Notes: a model not told the origin generated them from the sequence alone. A DNA stretch of 64,000 nucleotides from Selaginella tamariscina (GCA_003024785.1 PUQB01000757.1:32384-96383), one strand, 5' to 3'; shown: positions 21,860-34,641, counted from the stretch's first letter. Program-made: numbers and translations.

Positions 21860-24598
21860 CTTTTAGGGTCATGCACCATCCTTAGTGTTGAGGATCGTTA
21901 ATATTGTATCTTAAAAAATGAATTAAATTTGTAGTTCATAAGGTTGCAAAGTTAATATTATAACTTAAAAAATAAATTAACCTCTCAACAACTGCAAATA
22001 GTTTTGGCATACACAAGACATATATAGATAATATATATATAAGTACTATATGCATCACACACACACACACACATGGGATGGGGGAAACACAACACCTTGC
22101 ACTATCTTTGATCACTCCTGAAGATGGTGGATAACCCAAAAGGTTACAAGTTTAAACCTCACCAAGGCGAGGTTATTATTGTACCTTGAAAAATAAATTA
22201 AATTTGCAACCTTCTAGATCAAACATTATGAATTCCTAACCATGCACTATCCTTAGTGCCAAGGATGTGCATAGCCCATAAGGTTGCATGTCAGAGTTTT
22301 TACCTGGTGCCACAAAGGTGGCTTGCCAGGTGCCAACCCTGGAATCCCCTCTATAGAAACCCCACAGAATCTAGTAAAATAACCCGTATTAGGAACCCAA
22401 GCCTTAGGAACTCAAACCCTTAACTGACTAAGCCCACGAACAAGACTCACCTTGTGGATTAGGATACACGGACTAGCCGAGCTTTAGGTGTCGTTCCTAG
22501 CTTGGCGTGGTTGAGGCGGCCGGAGCAAGGCCTCAACCACTAGTTCTGCGGAACGTGAACTCGGGCAATGTCTTTGAGCTTGCGGGCAGGTTTTCGGACC
22601 AAAGAATCTGACTAACTCCTTGGAAGTGATGTGCCCCTATCTCAAAGGCAAGATCCTGCCAACGATAAGGATAGCCTAACCCTAGGGTGGGTTGTACCCC
22701 TGTCGTGTGGAAGTTTGGGCGGCACAACGGAGGGTTGCACCTTGACGACACAAGCTTAGCTTGCACCGGTAGGAGGTTAACGAGCTCTCTCTTGAACCCA
22801 GGAAGCCTCACTACATATACTCTACCTTATTTATGTGACGGACCCCCCCCCCCCCCTGTTTACCTAAGTGAGTAAGTGGGCTTGCACGGAAATGCCAGCC
22901 CTTAGAGAAAATGGTTGTCCTAACCTAATCCTAAACCTAACCCCTAGGGGGGGGGTTTAGGACGTGGGGTTAGGGCAACCCTAGGGGTGTCCCTAACCCT
23001 TATTTGACAAGCTATAATTTGCAAAGAACCCTAACCTGGAACGTCAAAACGAGGGAGGGTTCTCTAAATGGAAGTGCTAGCTTCGCCTAGAGTTTCTTGC
23101 AAATACCTAACGACACCCGGCCGGACCATCACTAGATACCCAAGTGCACTATGCGGGCCTGTTTCTTCTACATCTAGGGTTCGTCACATAATCCAGTAGG
23201 TAACAACAGTCAAACCCCAAAGTAAAGGGTCGAGTCATAGTAAAAACTATGACATTGCAAGGTTAATATTATACCTTAAAAAGGAATTATAACCGTTCAA
23301 CAACCTTTTGGCTATGCACTATCCTTGGCCACCCCAAAATGGTGCATAACCCAAAAGGTTGCAAGTTTGAGCAAGGTTACTTTTGCACCATGTTCATACC
23401 TTACAAGGTTGTGAGTTCCACCTTCATTACAGGGGAGTTAATTTTATATATTAAAAAAGAAATCAAACTCATAACCTTCTAAACCATGTACCATCGTGAT
23501 GCTTAGTATGATGTGCATAACTTCAAAACAAAATTGAACTCATAACTTTTATGTCATGCTCCAAGTTGAAAAAAAAGAATTGAATTCTTAAACCATTTCT
23601 GGACCTTGGTGCTAAGGTGTTGCATGACTTTGATAGAACAAGATTAATTTTGTACTTTAAAAATGAATTGAACTCGAAACTTTTTGGGCTATGTAGAATG
23701 TTGTGAGTTTAGACCTTTTTAAAGTAAAGTAAACTTACTACGTTGAAATAAATCGAACTTGCAACCTTATGGAACATGTACCATCTTCAACATCAAAGTA
23801 TGAACATGTTCAATTTCCTTTTAAGGTATAATATTAATCTTACCTAACAAGTTTCGAACTTGCAACCTTCTAAATCATGCACCAACATCATTACCAAGGA
23901 CGGTGCATGACCTAAAAGGTTGCAAATTCAAACCTTTCTAGGGCCTATATTAACCTCGTCCTAGTAAAGTTCAAATTTGCAATCTTCTAGGCCATGCACC
24001 ATCCTTAGAGTGCATGGTCTCAAAAGATTGCAAGTTCAAACCTTGCTAAGTGAGATTAAAAAAAAATAGATTGATAAAAAATCGAACTCACAATCTTTTG
24101 GGGACGTGCAATAGTGTCGAGGATGATGCACGATTCCAAAAGGTTACGAATTTGAACTTTGTTAGGATGAAGGTAATATTGTCCCTTGAAAAAAAAGAAC
24201 AATACAAGAAGGTTGCAAGTTCAATTTATTTTAAAGCGAGGTTATTATTGTACATTGAAAAGCAACATTTTGAGGCTATGCACCATTGTTGGTGCCAAGG
24301 ATGGTGCATGGTCTTAAAAGTTGTAATTTCAATTACTTTCTAGGGTGAGGTTAATATTACCCATTATTGAATTCACATCTCTTTGGGTCCATGCACCATC
24401 CTCAGCGCTGAGGATGATGCATGATTCTCTAAGGTTATAAGTTTTATCCATCCTGTGCATATCCCATTCTTGACAATAAGAATGGTGTATGGCTTTAAAA
24501 TTTTTGGCTCAAAAAAATTATGAATTTTGTGCCATCCTTAGCACCAAGAACAATACATGACCCCAAGGAGGTACAAACTTGTTGCCTTTTGCAGCCAT
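21860..24598. repeat. Array of palindromic tandem repeats
   Basis: About ten or more degenerate units repeat two mirror-image motifs: GAACTTGCAACCTT with AAGGTTGCAAGTTC, and GCACCATCCTTAG with CAAGGATGGTGC, separated by TTAATATTGTACCTTGAAAAA-type spacers. In a typical unit (23835-23935) the motifs form one long inverted repeat. Unit spacing is roughly 100-170 bases. The array is interrupted by a solo LTR (22289-23254), then by LARD 1, and a fragment resumes at 44111. No credible reading frame runs through it. Confidence 0.8.
22289..23254 (-). mobile_element. Solo LTR of the E3 family, inverted
   Basis: This plus-strand sequence runs TGTCAGAGTTTTTACC to TAAAAACTATGACA and matches the E3 LTRs (33717-34627 and 39971-40900). 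A perfect 5-bp target duplication TTGCA flanks it (22284-22288 and 23255-23259). A 14-C run at 22843-22856 is the inverted G-run found in all LTRs of this superfamily. Confidence 0.93.
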
Positions 24599-26697
24599 TG
24601 TCATCGTTTTTACTACGACTTATACTTTTACTTTAGAGTTGACTATTGTTACTTATTGAATTATGTTAATAAGCCTTAGGTATATAAGAAATAGGCCCGC
24701 TTAGTGCACTTGAGTATCTAATGATGATTCAGTTGGGTGTTATTAAGTATTTGCAAAAAACCCTAGGTGAAGCTAACACTTCCATTTTAAAAACTCTTAC
24801 CTTTGTTTTGTATGTCTCAATTAGGTTATTAATTACTTTTGATGAGTTCGACATGTTGGATATGTAGGTTGTTCTAACCCTAGGGTTTCCTTAACCTCTA
24901 ACCCCTTGGGTTAGGGTTTAGGGGTTGATGGGTCATTAGGCTAAACTCATTCCATTTTAGCACACTTTATAAAATATTAAAATGGGGGGACCTCTGTCAC
25001 ATATATATTAAGTAATATATATAGTGATAGTTCTTGGGTTCATAATTGAACTCATTATTCTTTTATCGGTGCAAGCTTTAGTTATGTTGTTAAGGCACAA
25101 CCTTTTGTTATGCCACCTCAACTTTTAAACAATAGGGGTACGTCCCACCTTTGGGGTAGCTTACCCTTAACATTAGCGAATTCGTGCCTATGAGGTCTTG
25201 TCGAATTGTATATTCCAAGGGTTAAATGTTGAGGCATGTATCCAGCTTCCTCCTCCATGTCAAGCTAGGTGTAGCACTCACAACTAAATAGGACACATTT
25301 GTGTCCTTGTCCAACTATGGCATGAGATCTTAATTGACGATGTCACATCTTCATATGACATTAAGCTAGATGGCACATAGTACAACACTTAAGACACACC
25401 CTTTGGGGTTGCCTCATAGGCTTAGTAAGTAGGTTGGCTTGGGTCTTTTCCCATATATCCCATAATAACCCACATCTTCGAAAATAGTGTCACATCTTCA
25501 TGTGACACTAGGCTAGATGGCACACAGTACAATACAACCCCTTTGAGAGAGTGGCTCGCACCCAAGTTAGATGACACATGGTATGAAGATGTGACATTAA
25601 GCTAGATGACACACAATATAATACAACACCCCTTTGAGAGAGTGACTTGCACCCAACTTAGAGGCGATCTATGTGATCGATGGGTCTAGTTAGGTAAGGA
25701 TAAGCTCATCAACCTTAGTGGCATGAGCTTTACTCACAAATGGCTTGCACCCAACTTAGAGGTGATCTATGTGATCGATGAGTCTAGTTAGGTAAGGATA
25801 AGCTCGTCAACCTTAGTGGCATGAGCTTTACTCACAAATTCACTCCTGATGGGAAAGGGGTGTCAAGAGAGTGGCTCGCACCTAACTTAAAGGCGATCTA
25901 TGTGATTAATGAGTCTAGTTAAGGATAAGCTCGTCAACCTTAGTAGCATGAGCTTTACTTACAAATTCATTCCTAATGGGAATAAAACCCAAGACCACTC
26001 TAATACGAAATATCAAAACCTTTCCCTTTCCCTTTAGGCTAACAAGGCAAAGGGCTAATTGGTGTTTATGAAAGGGCTCTTGGTCATAATGACCTAGGTT
26101 TGTTTGGATCTTTTTCTCATATATCCCATAATCTTTACCTAGGTGGTCAACCCACCATGTTAAAACTATGATATATTGACACACTTGGCTAGAGGGTGTT
26201 CTCCTTAGGATCCAGGGGTTGAACAACCTAAGCTCATTAATAACAACCCTTTTGTGAGGCACTCGTGAAGTCATGCACTCAAGGTTATCCAAACTTGACC
26301 TTAGGGAGTTTACTTAGCAGAACAGTTGTGTTAGTCTACATTGCACACTTGTGTCCTCAACCCCTAGGTCTAGGATATGACTTGGCCACTCAAACCCTTA
26401 AGGATTAATTGTGGTTCAGGATCGCTCTCAAGGGGTTATACATGTTTCCTTAGTGGGTTAGGGCATGAGCATGTCTAGGTTTCTTGGGACAGGATCATGA
26501 AGTCTACTTAATTATCTTCTAAGGTTCGGGGGATAGACATTTTAAGGGACTTAGGGTAGGAACCTAGGTCTCATGCTTATTTAGGCATCTAAGTTAAACT
26601 CTTGGGGTCATTTTGGAAGACGTAGTGTTGCTTACACAAGGTGTTGATACCGAATGACCACTTTACAACCACGTATTGCCAGGTGTTAACTCTTTGT
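24599..26697 (+). repeat. LARD 1 5' LTR, rearranged
   Basis: This starts TGTCATCGTTTTTACTACGA and follows the family consensus to about 25435. It then holds foreign and duplicated DNA to about 26170, and resumes at the block corresponding to 5210 in the solo LTR. The junction with the leader has lost about 16 bases compared with 55390-55415, including most of the ...CTCTGACA end. Confidence 0.75.
25436..26170 (+). repeat. Mosaic insertion in the LARD 1 5' LTR
   Basis: Three copies of a block beginning GGCTCGCACCCAACTTAGAG (near 25643, 25743 and 25873, about 100 bp each) lie beside three short copies of LTR text around TGACATTAAGCTAGATG. The right part (about 25990-26165) matches the inverted LTR end at 19713-19890 and ends GTTAAAACTATGATA. 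It replaces about 110 bp of normal LTR. Confidence 0.65.
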
Positions 26698-27422
26698 AGT
26701 ATCAAAACCTACTCTCTACGGTCAGTAAGACTGCCTAAAGTGGTAGTGTATTTCAAGGTTTAGCTAGTTCTAAGTTTTAAAAGTACTTTATCACTTTTGG
26801 TTAACACGTATGAATTTGGCATAAAGAGTTGGTTCTGAGATTTTATAACTCTTTCAAGAACATGTCCTTAGTGGTGTGGGTTATAGGCTTTAATGTCAAG
26901 GGTACCACTCGGAAGGCAACATCCAAAAGCTGCATGTCAGGTTACTTTACCTTACAGTTAGTTAGGTTACTTTACCTTATGTTTGCACAAGTTAATTTAC
27001 CAAATACTTATATAAAACATGGCAAGTTAGTTTGTTCTGGCTTATAAATTAAGTCTTGTGAAGAGGATTGTGTATATACTAACTCTGCACATTATTCAAA
27101 AAATTCTTTTTCTTTAAGGTGTTTGAAATTGGGATAACACATGATTTGAGAACATGACAATGCCCATTGAGTTTTGACTTAGCTCAAGAATTAATGTTGA
27201 TTTTGGCAATGGTGTTGAAACATGGAAAGACTTATATTCAAATGTGCATCTTTGGGGCATATTCAAACATAAGAATGAACAATACATTCTGATGGAAAGT
27301 ATGGAAAGAGTTCTGACTTTAGTGCATGTTTGAAGAGTGTAACTCAAGAAGCAAGACTATCTGTTAGATTTTTAGTACAACGGAAAGTCAAGTATTAACA
27401 TATGATGAATATGTTAAGCAAT
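26698..27422 (+). other. LARD 1 internal region, first part
   Basis: Noncoding. Collinear with 55421-56130, including the leader near the primer site (CTCTACGGTCAGTAAGACTGCC). The primer site is degraded to AGTATCAAAACC. Confidence 0.75.
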
Positions 27423-28024
27423 TGTCAAGCCACAATCCAGGAACCAGGAAGAGAACAGGATTCCAATGACATGAAGGCTTAACTCAGGAACAGGACCGAG
27501 AGCAGGACAGGAAACAAGAATAGGAACAGGACGATTCCAGGAGCAAGACAGGATCAGGATAGGATCTGGGAGCAAGATAGGAAAGTGCAAGACAAGATCC
27601 AGGAACAAGACAGAAGCAGGACAGGATCCAGGAGCATGACAGGATCCAGGAGCAGGACAGGAAACAGGAGCGAGCCAGGAACAGGACAGAAAACAAGACA
27701 AGAACAAGACAAGACGAGATGATCGTAGTAAGACTAGTGTTGATAGTAACTGATTGTACAACAATTAGGTCAGAGCTTTTATGCTCACAACTCCAAGAGC
27801 TAATCTAGGCATGAGTGCTAAAAGTGGTTGCATGCATGCAAAAGTGATTGCATGCATGCAGAGGCTAAGATGAGTCCACATGTCCCTTATCCCCTAGGCA
27901 TATCCTGTAGGAATATCCTGCAACCGAATCCTGTGTCCGGAATCCTAGTAGGAATATCCTGTAGGAAAGTCCTGCAACCCATGTCCTGTATCCAGAATCC
28001 TGTATTCTGTATTGGGTCGTGACA
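27423..28024 (-). repeat. E2b 3' LTR
   Basis: TGTCAAGCCACAATCC to GGGTCGTGACA on the plus strand; the inverted E2 LTR. The inverted RNA-start motif TTGATAGTAACT is near 27742, and two CATGCATG blocks lie at about 27830-27862. Confidence 0.93.
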
Positions 28025-28029
28025 GCACC

Positions 28030-29480
28030 TCCTCCCTAAAGATGAGTTCCACGAGTCTTGGGACCTGGTTTAGCAGGATAATGCCGATGGAAGGCAGCAA
28101 CCTTGGAAGAAGCATGGAGTAAGTTGGATGCAGGTTCCCAAGTGCGATCAGTAGGCAGGTACCCTTTCCAATCCACCAAGTATTGGAGTTGGTGACGATG
28201 AAGACGAGAGTCAAGGATGGCTGCAACTTCGTACTCAAGTTCAGTGTCAATGACCACAGGAGGGAGAGGAGAAGAAACACGACCGGGAAGAGAAGAAGGA
28301 TGATACGGCTCCAACAAAGAGGTGTGAAACACAGGATGAGTTTCACCGTGAATGGTAACTCGAGTCGGAAAGCTACAGGATTTACCTCCGCCACGATCCT
28401 ATAAGGGCCCAATCGTTGAAAATCCAACTTAGAAGAAGGCCTGTTGGTGCGAATGTGTCGACGAAGAAGCCACACGAGATCACCAATCTTGTATGCAGGT
28501 GCCGGCTGACGGTGAGCATCAGCATGATGCTTGTATCGTTCCTGTGCCTGTTGAAGATGAACCTGGAGATCATCTTGTACCTGCCGAAGATGCTGAACAC
28601 GATCCTGTACTGCAGGAGCGGAAAAAGGAGAAGCGGGAGGAGCAAAGTCAAAACGTGGATGGTGGCCTGTAGAGCAAAGAAGAAAGGTGTCTGTCCTGTA
28701 GATGCGTGGATGGAGTTGTTGTAGGCAAACTCCGCCATTGGAAGGAGGTCCAACCAGTTGTCCTGCTGGTAACTGATGAAGCAACGAAGATACTGTTCTA
28801 AGGTCTGAATTGTGCGTTCGGACTGCCCATCGGTTTGTGGGTGATATCCTGAAGAAAGATCCGCTTTGACCTATAGACTCCGAAGAAGCTCTCGCCAAAA
28901 CTTGGACATGAATTGTGGACCTCGATCGGAAACAATGCTCTCAAGAAGACCATGATGTCGGAACACCTCGCGAATCACCAACTCGACAATTGTCTGACCT
29001 GTAGCTGTCTTGTTGCAGGGTAGGAAATGAGCCTGCTTGGTGAAACGGTCAACCACCGCAAGAACTGCATCAAATCCACGAGAAGGAGGAAGTCTGTGAG
29101 GAAATCCATAGAAATGGATCTCCAAGGAGCAGACGGAACAGGAAGAGGACGAAGAAGACCAGAGGGTGCATGATGAGACATCTTCGACCTGCTACAAGTG
29201 TCACAACTCCATACAAACCTCTCCACAAAACCTCGCAACCCAGGCCACCAATAGTTGCGAGTCACCAACTCCACTGTCTTGGCCACACCAAAATGTCCTG
29301 TAGTCGGGGTATCATGACAATCCTGTACCACACGAGTCCTGGAAATACCAGCAGGAACGTACAGGAGACCTTCCCGGTACAGGAGTCCATCCTGTATAGT
29401 GAACAGGTTGTAGTCTGGCGGGACTGGAACTGGAGGAAGAGGAACTTGCAACGTCAGGATGAATGTGTGAGGACACATTC
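28030..29480 (-). pseudogene. E2b integrase and chromodomain
   Basis: The zinc domain (CHDTPTTGHFGVAKTVEL, SCDTCSRSKM) lies near 29310-29185. Core pieces follow: RFTKQAHFLPCNKTATGQT near 29030, [15 protein letters not shown] near 28910, and [12 protein letters not shown] near 28810 in another frame. The chromodomain is intact in a single frame: EYEVAAILDSRLHRHQLQYL, then VDWKGYLPTDRTWEPASN, about 28240-28110, ending at 28036. Frameshifts in the core make the whole non-functional. Confidence 0.9.
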
Positions 29481-29578
29481 TTTGCCAAGTCGTCTGTAAC
29501 CAACTGCGAACGGATGTCCTGTAGGAGTGTTGAATTGCTGGAGCCTGATGAACCTGCAGTGCCGCAAGCCGGAAACGA

Positions 29579-30990
29579 TCAGGACCAACAACACTTGCCT
29601 TTGACAGTCAAATGCAGGATCGCCCGGGCTTGGTGCAAGGTAAGAGCGCCTAGACAATGCGTCCACCTTGCCATTTCGAAAGCCGGGCCTGTAGACGATG
29701 ACGAAGTCAAAATGTGATAGGAACTCTGCCCACCTAGCCTGTCGCCGACTGAGGACCCGAGCCGTTTGAAAGTACTCCAGGTTCTTGTGATCGTAAGAAC
29801 TTGTACAGGATGTGCCGCACCTTTCAGGAAATGCCGCCACTCCTCAAACGAATCCACAATGGCCTTGAGTTCCTTGTCATGAATCTCGTAGATGATCTCC
29901 GCCGATAGGAACTTACGAGAGTGGAAAGCTACAGGATGAAGCAACTTGTCCTCTCCAACTTGCGACAGCACGGATCCTACTGCAAAATCCGAGGCATCTA
30001 CTTCAATGAAGAAAGGATGAGAAGGGTCAGGATGTGCTAAAATTGGAGCTGTCGTGAAAACGTCCTTGAGTGTTGTGAACGTGTGTTCCGCCCTGTCGGA
30101 CCAAGAGAAAAATCCTGTGCGCTTGGTGAGTTCTGTGAGTGGAAGTACACGCTTGGAGAAGTCCTGTATGAACCGCCTGTAGAAGTTTGCAAAGCCAAGG
30201 AAACATTGTACATCTTGTACCGACTTGGGCCTCTCCCACTCCACGATGGTCTTCACCTTGTGCATGTCCATGGAAACGCCAGCAGGAGAGACGATGTAGC
30301 CCAAGAACTCCACCGAATCCCTATCGAAAAAACACTTCTCCAACTTCGCGTACAGGCCATGCTCGCGAAGCCGCTCTAAAACTAGCCGTACATGCTTGTC
30401 ATGTGCCACCTGGTCCTTGGAGAAAATCAAGATGTCGTCGAGGTAGATCACCACAAACTGGTTTAAGAAGTCACGGAAAATGTCGTTCACCATGTGTTGG
30501 AACACAGCTGGGGCATTGGTAAGGCCGAAAGGCATTACCGTGTACTCAAAATGTCCATACCTTGTACGAAAGGCAGTCTTTCACTCATCGCCGGGACGAA
30601 TCTGTACAAGGTTGTAGGCTCCTCGTAAGTCGATCTTTGTGAATACCTTTGCTCCTCGCAGCCGATCGAGAAGTTCCGGGATCAATGGCAACGGGTACCG
30701 ATTCCGAATGGTGACTTGATTCAAACCCCTGTAGTCCACAACCAAACGTAAACTCCCATCCTTCTTCTTGACAAAGAAGATAGGAGCTCCTGCAGGGGAC
30801 TTTGAATGACGAATGAAGCCGGATGCCAAGTTGTCCTCGATGTACTGACGAAGAACCTCCAACTCTGTGGGTGACAATGCATAAATCGGTCCGAATGGTG
30901 GAGTCTTTCCTTCTGCAAGATCAATAGGACAGTCGTAGGACTTGTGAACAGGAAGAACTGTAGCCTTGTGCTTGTAAAAACGTCCTTAAA
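29579..30990 (-). pseudogene. E2b reverse transcriptase and RNase H
   Basis: The RT is well kept: [20 protein letters not shown] at about 30875, [30 protein letters not shown] at 30535, and YLDD at 30434-30445 followed by an intact [12 protein letters not shown] at 30581-30583 replaces the Trp codon of E2a's GDEWKTAF. RNase H follows (FFIEVDASDFAVGSVLSQ near 30000) with a frame change near 29790. The catalytic Asp residues are present. Confidence 0.92.
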
Positions 30991-31573
30991 GTCGTGGTAC
31001 TTGGATGGTAGGGAAGAAGGAGGAGAAGGAGAGGAGAAGGAGAAAAAACAGGGGAGTCGGATACAGGAAAGGTAGAAGAGGACGTAGGAGTTACTTGAAA
31101 GCAAAAAGGTGGAAGGGAGCAGGATCAATGGTGAGTTCATGCATGGTAGTGGTAAAAGAACTCGGAGAGGAGAAGGAGGGAGCTGTGACTGAAAAAGAGG
31201 AAGGATCTTGGGGGTGGAACAGAAGCAGGGTAACAGAAAGAGCAGGATTGGAAAAAACCTGTGTGGGTGTTGATGAGTGTACAGGATTGGAAGAATCCTG
31301 TACAGGAGTCCGTGGTTGCGCAGAGTGGAAAAGCCTGCGAATGTGCTGACGAATCAACAGGAGGTGGATCCTGTTGAGGAGGAACCTTCGACACTGATAC
31401 AGGATTGGAAGAACCCTGTACAGGACACCGCAAACTTACAGGAGTGGAGAGAGCCTGCGATGTGCTGAGGAACTGCATGAGGTGAATCCTGTCGAGGAGG
31501 AGTCTTCAACACTGGTACAGGAACAGGCACGGTCAATCCTGTAGCTTGTACTGCCTCAGATACTAAGGATGTA
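30991..31573 (-). other. E2b protease-RT linker
   Basis: Pro/Ser-rich, with many CCTGTA/TACAGG words, matching E2a 10107-10690. It ends abruptly at 31573 (plus strand GGATGTA), after which GCAAT and the LTR follow. Confidence 0.75.
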
Positions 31574-31578
31574 GCAAT

Positions 31579-32189
31579 TGTCAAGCCACGATCCAGGAAC
31601 CAGGAAGAGAACAGGATTCCAAGGACATGAAGGCTTGACTCAGGACACAGGACCAGAGCACGACAGGAAAAGGAATAGGAACAGGACGATTCCAGAGCAA
31701 GACAGGATCAGGATAGGATCCGGGAGCAAGACAGGAAAGCGCAGGACAAGATCCAGGAACAAGACAGAAGCAGGACAGATCCAGGAGCAGGACAGGATCC
31801 AGGAGCAGGACAGGAAACAGGAGCGAGCCAGGAACAGGACAGGAAACAAGACAAGAACAAGACAAGACGAGATGGATCGTAGTAAGACTAGTGTTGATAG
31901 TAACTGATTGTACAACAATTAGGTCGGAGCTTTTATGCTCACAACTCCAAGAGCTAATCTAGGCATGAGTGCTAAAGTGGTTGCATGCATGCAAAAGTGA
32001 TTGCATGCATGCAGAGGCTAAGATGAGTCCACATGTCCCTTATCCTCTAGGCATATCCTGTAGGAATATCCTGTAGGAATATCCTGCAACCGAATCCTGT
32101 GTCCGGAATCCTGGTAGGATATCCTGTAGGAAAGTCCTACAACCCATGTCCTGTATCCGGAATCCTGTATTCTGTATTGGGTCGTGACA
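31579..32189 (-). repeat. E2b 5' LTR
   Basis: TGTCAAGCCACGATCC to GGGTCGTGACA on the plus strand; very close to the other E2b LTR. Flanked on both sides by GCAAT. Confidence 0.93.
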
Positions 32190-32194
32190 GCAAT

Positions 32195-33716
32195 TGGTTT
32201 AAAGATCCAATGTAATTAAAGTATTATCCGTTATTCATAATATTTTTTATGACGCCAGCTAGAAATAATATTAGGTGAAATAATTTACTAAGTTTAAGTC
32301 ACTTAATTTGAACAAGTATAACTTAAAACTTTAGTTAATTGTAAACATGCATTTTGTATTCAAGTTAGCTAGTTCGACTAATTTAAATTATAAAGTTGTC
32401 TCATGCAAGATCATGAGAAAAAGATAGATTGATAGCTTTTAGCAATAAAGGAAATTAATTATGCATTCCTATTAGTGCAATTTTAGGGTAGATGGCATGA
32501 TTTACCAGAAACAATATATATATATATATATATTGGAAACACACATTTACATTTTCAATTTATTGAGTATAGAAGAACTTGCATAGCGAAGCTGCATTTT
32601 CATTCTTAATTCTTTAAGTTGAAAATCTATAATGTTGTTTGCACTATGAGGATAACTCTTAAACAAAGGTGATTTCTGGTTAACAAGAGCATTAGTTAAG
32701 ATTCTCCACTCTACTTATTAAAAAAGTAAGAAACTTGCTATGTTCGATAAGTTATGTTTAGAGGGCTTAATGAGCCAGAGATGGTTGAGTATTCACTTTG
32801 GAGGTTAAGTACATATACTTCCTTAGAAAGTCAATATTCAGTAGGATTTAAAAAGTTAATGTCGGTTTTTTAATATTGACTATTCTTGAAGTTGAATACA
32901 ATTATTCAGAAAAGCCAGTTTTTATATTACATCATGGTCACAAATGTCGGCACTTCAAAAACATACAAAAGTATGGCTTTACTTGACTCAAGGTTTAATG
33001 GTGTTCCTTAGGTTTTTGTCAATCTTATCTCATGATTGTGGTTTTCTTGAGTTCCGCTTTGATTTTGAAAGTGTGATGCTGAGCTTAAGATTGCTCAAGA
33101 AGATGGTTTCCCTTATTGATAATCGTGATCAAGGTCCTTAGCATTATGGTCTGGTATTTGGTTCGAAATATGAGGGTTTTTTATCACTTATTTGTTAAGA
33201 TATTTTGTACTCTAGACTTTGGAAATATTTATTTCAATCTTTATAAGATTGATTATAAATGACTTAGCAAAGTATAGTGTAATATTTGTTGAATATTTAA
33301 ATTGAAGCACTCAATATTGACACTTGGTTATGATTGCATGAGGTGGCCATAATTATGAAATAAAAATACTCAAAAGGGGGTAATTTGATTGTAACACTTT
33401 AGTAAGGTATTACTTTAATGTTGTTGCTTGAAACACAAATTTCAAGTTAGTTGAGAATTGAGAAAGAGTTTCTCAATACATTGCTTGGGGAGCAATGTAG
33501 TACTTTGTTGGATTCTTAGGTATCCAGAATAAGTGATGTATCTTAGTTTGATGTATTAAACTAAATATCTTACTCATGTTTAAAAAGTTTAATTGGATTA
33601 TAAGATATAACTGAAACGTGAAGTTAGTATAACACTTCAATGTTATGATAATATTAATGTGGAGGTTGATATTATACTAAATCAACTAGATAAACCAAAC
33701 ACTGATTCATGATTCT
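32195..33716 (+). other. LARD 1 internal region, second part
   Basis: Noncoding and collinear with about 56135-57500 of LARD 2. It includes a TA run at 32515-32534. The small frame at 32944-33141 is not supported as a gene. Confidence 0.75.
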
Positions 33717-34627
33717 TGTTTTTACTTAGTGCCATAAAGACAGCTTGCCAGGTGCCAACCCTGGAATCCCCACGGAATTTGGTAAAGTAACATGTATTAA
33801 GAACCCAACCCTTAGGAACTTAAGCCCCTAGCTAACCAAGTTCATAAATGAGGCTCACCTTGTGAATCAGGATACGCAAACTAGCCGAGCTATAGGTGTC
33901 GTTCTTAGCTTAGCATGGTTGAGGTGGCTAGAGCAAGGCCTCAACCACTAGTTCTGCGGAATGTGGACTCGGGCAATGCCTTTGAGCTTGCGAGCAAGTT
34001 TTCGGCCTAAGGAATTTGACTAACTCCTTGGAAGTAACGTACCCCTGTCACAAAGGCGAGATCATGTCAACGATAAGGATAATTTAACCCAAAAGTGGGA
34101 CGTACCCCTATCATGTGGAAGTTTGGGTGGCACAACAAAGGGTTGCGCCTTGACAACACAAGCTTAGCTTGCACTGATAGGAGGTTAATGAGCTCTCTTT
34201 TGAACCTAGGAAGCCTCACTACACATACTCTACCTTATTTATGTGACGGAGGCCCCCCCCCTGTTTTCCTAAGTGAGTAAGTGGGCTGGCATGGAAATGC
34301 CTGCCCTTAATGAAATGAGATGCCTACCTTAACCCTAAACCTAACCCTAGGCATGGGGTTAGGGAAACCCTAGGGGTGTCCCTAACCCTTTTTGACAAGC
34401 TATATCAGAAAACCTAATGTCAAACTGGGGGAGAGTTTTCTAAATGGAAGTGCTAGCTTTGCCTAGAGTTTCTTACAAATACCTAACGAACCCAACCAGA
34501 CCATCACTAGATATCCAAGTGCACTATGGGCCTGTTTCTTCTACATCTAAGGTTCGTCACACAACTCAGTAGATAACAATAATCAAACCCCAAAGTAAAG
34601 GGTCGAGTCATAGTAAAAACTATGACA
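33717..34627 (-). repeat. E3 3' LTR
   Basis: The outer start is shortened (TGTTTTTACTTAGTG instead of TGTCAGAGTTTTTACC). The inner end is CTATGACA, next to the polypurine tract. It contains a 9-C run at 34253-34261. Confidence 0.9.
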
Positions 34628-34641
34628 CACTCCCCACCTTT
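34628..34641 (-). other. E3 polypurine tract
   Basis: The minus strand reads AAAGGTGGGGAGTG immediately before the LTR start TGTCATAG, as expected for the plus-strand primer. Confidence 0.75.

Larger units (their letters stand above)
27423..32189 (-). mobile_element. E2b: deleted sister copy of the E2 chromovirus
   Basis: Minus-strand order is LTR (32189-31579), linker, RT, RNase H, integrase, chromodomain, LTR (28024-27423). Compared with E2a it lacks the primer site, gag and protease: its internal sequence begins at the point corresponding to about 10107 of E2a. It lies in LARD 1, whose sequence resumes after a GCAAT duplication (27418-27422 and 32190-32194). GCAAT also occurs at 31574-31578, between the deletion point and the 5' LTR. 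It must have depended on proteins from other copies if it ever moved in this form. Confidence 0.92.

Noticed and set aside
21860..24598. CRISPR-like array
   Set aside because: Repeats are degenerate and palindromic throughout, spacers are not unique, and the context is a plant nuclear genome.
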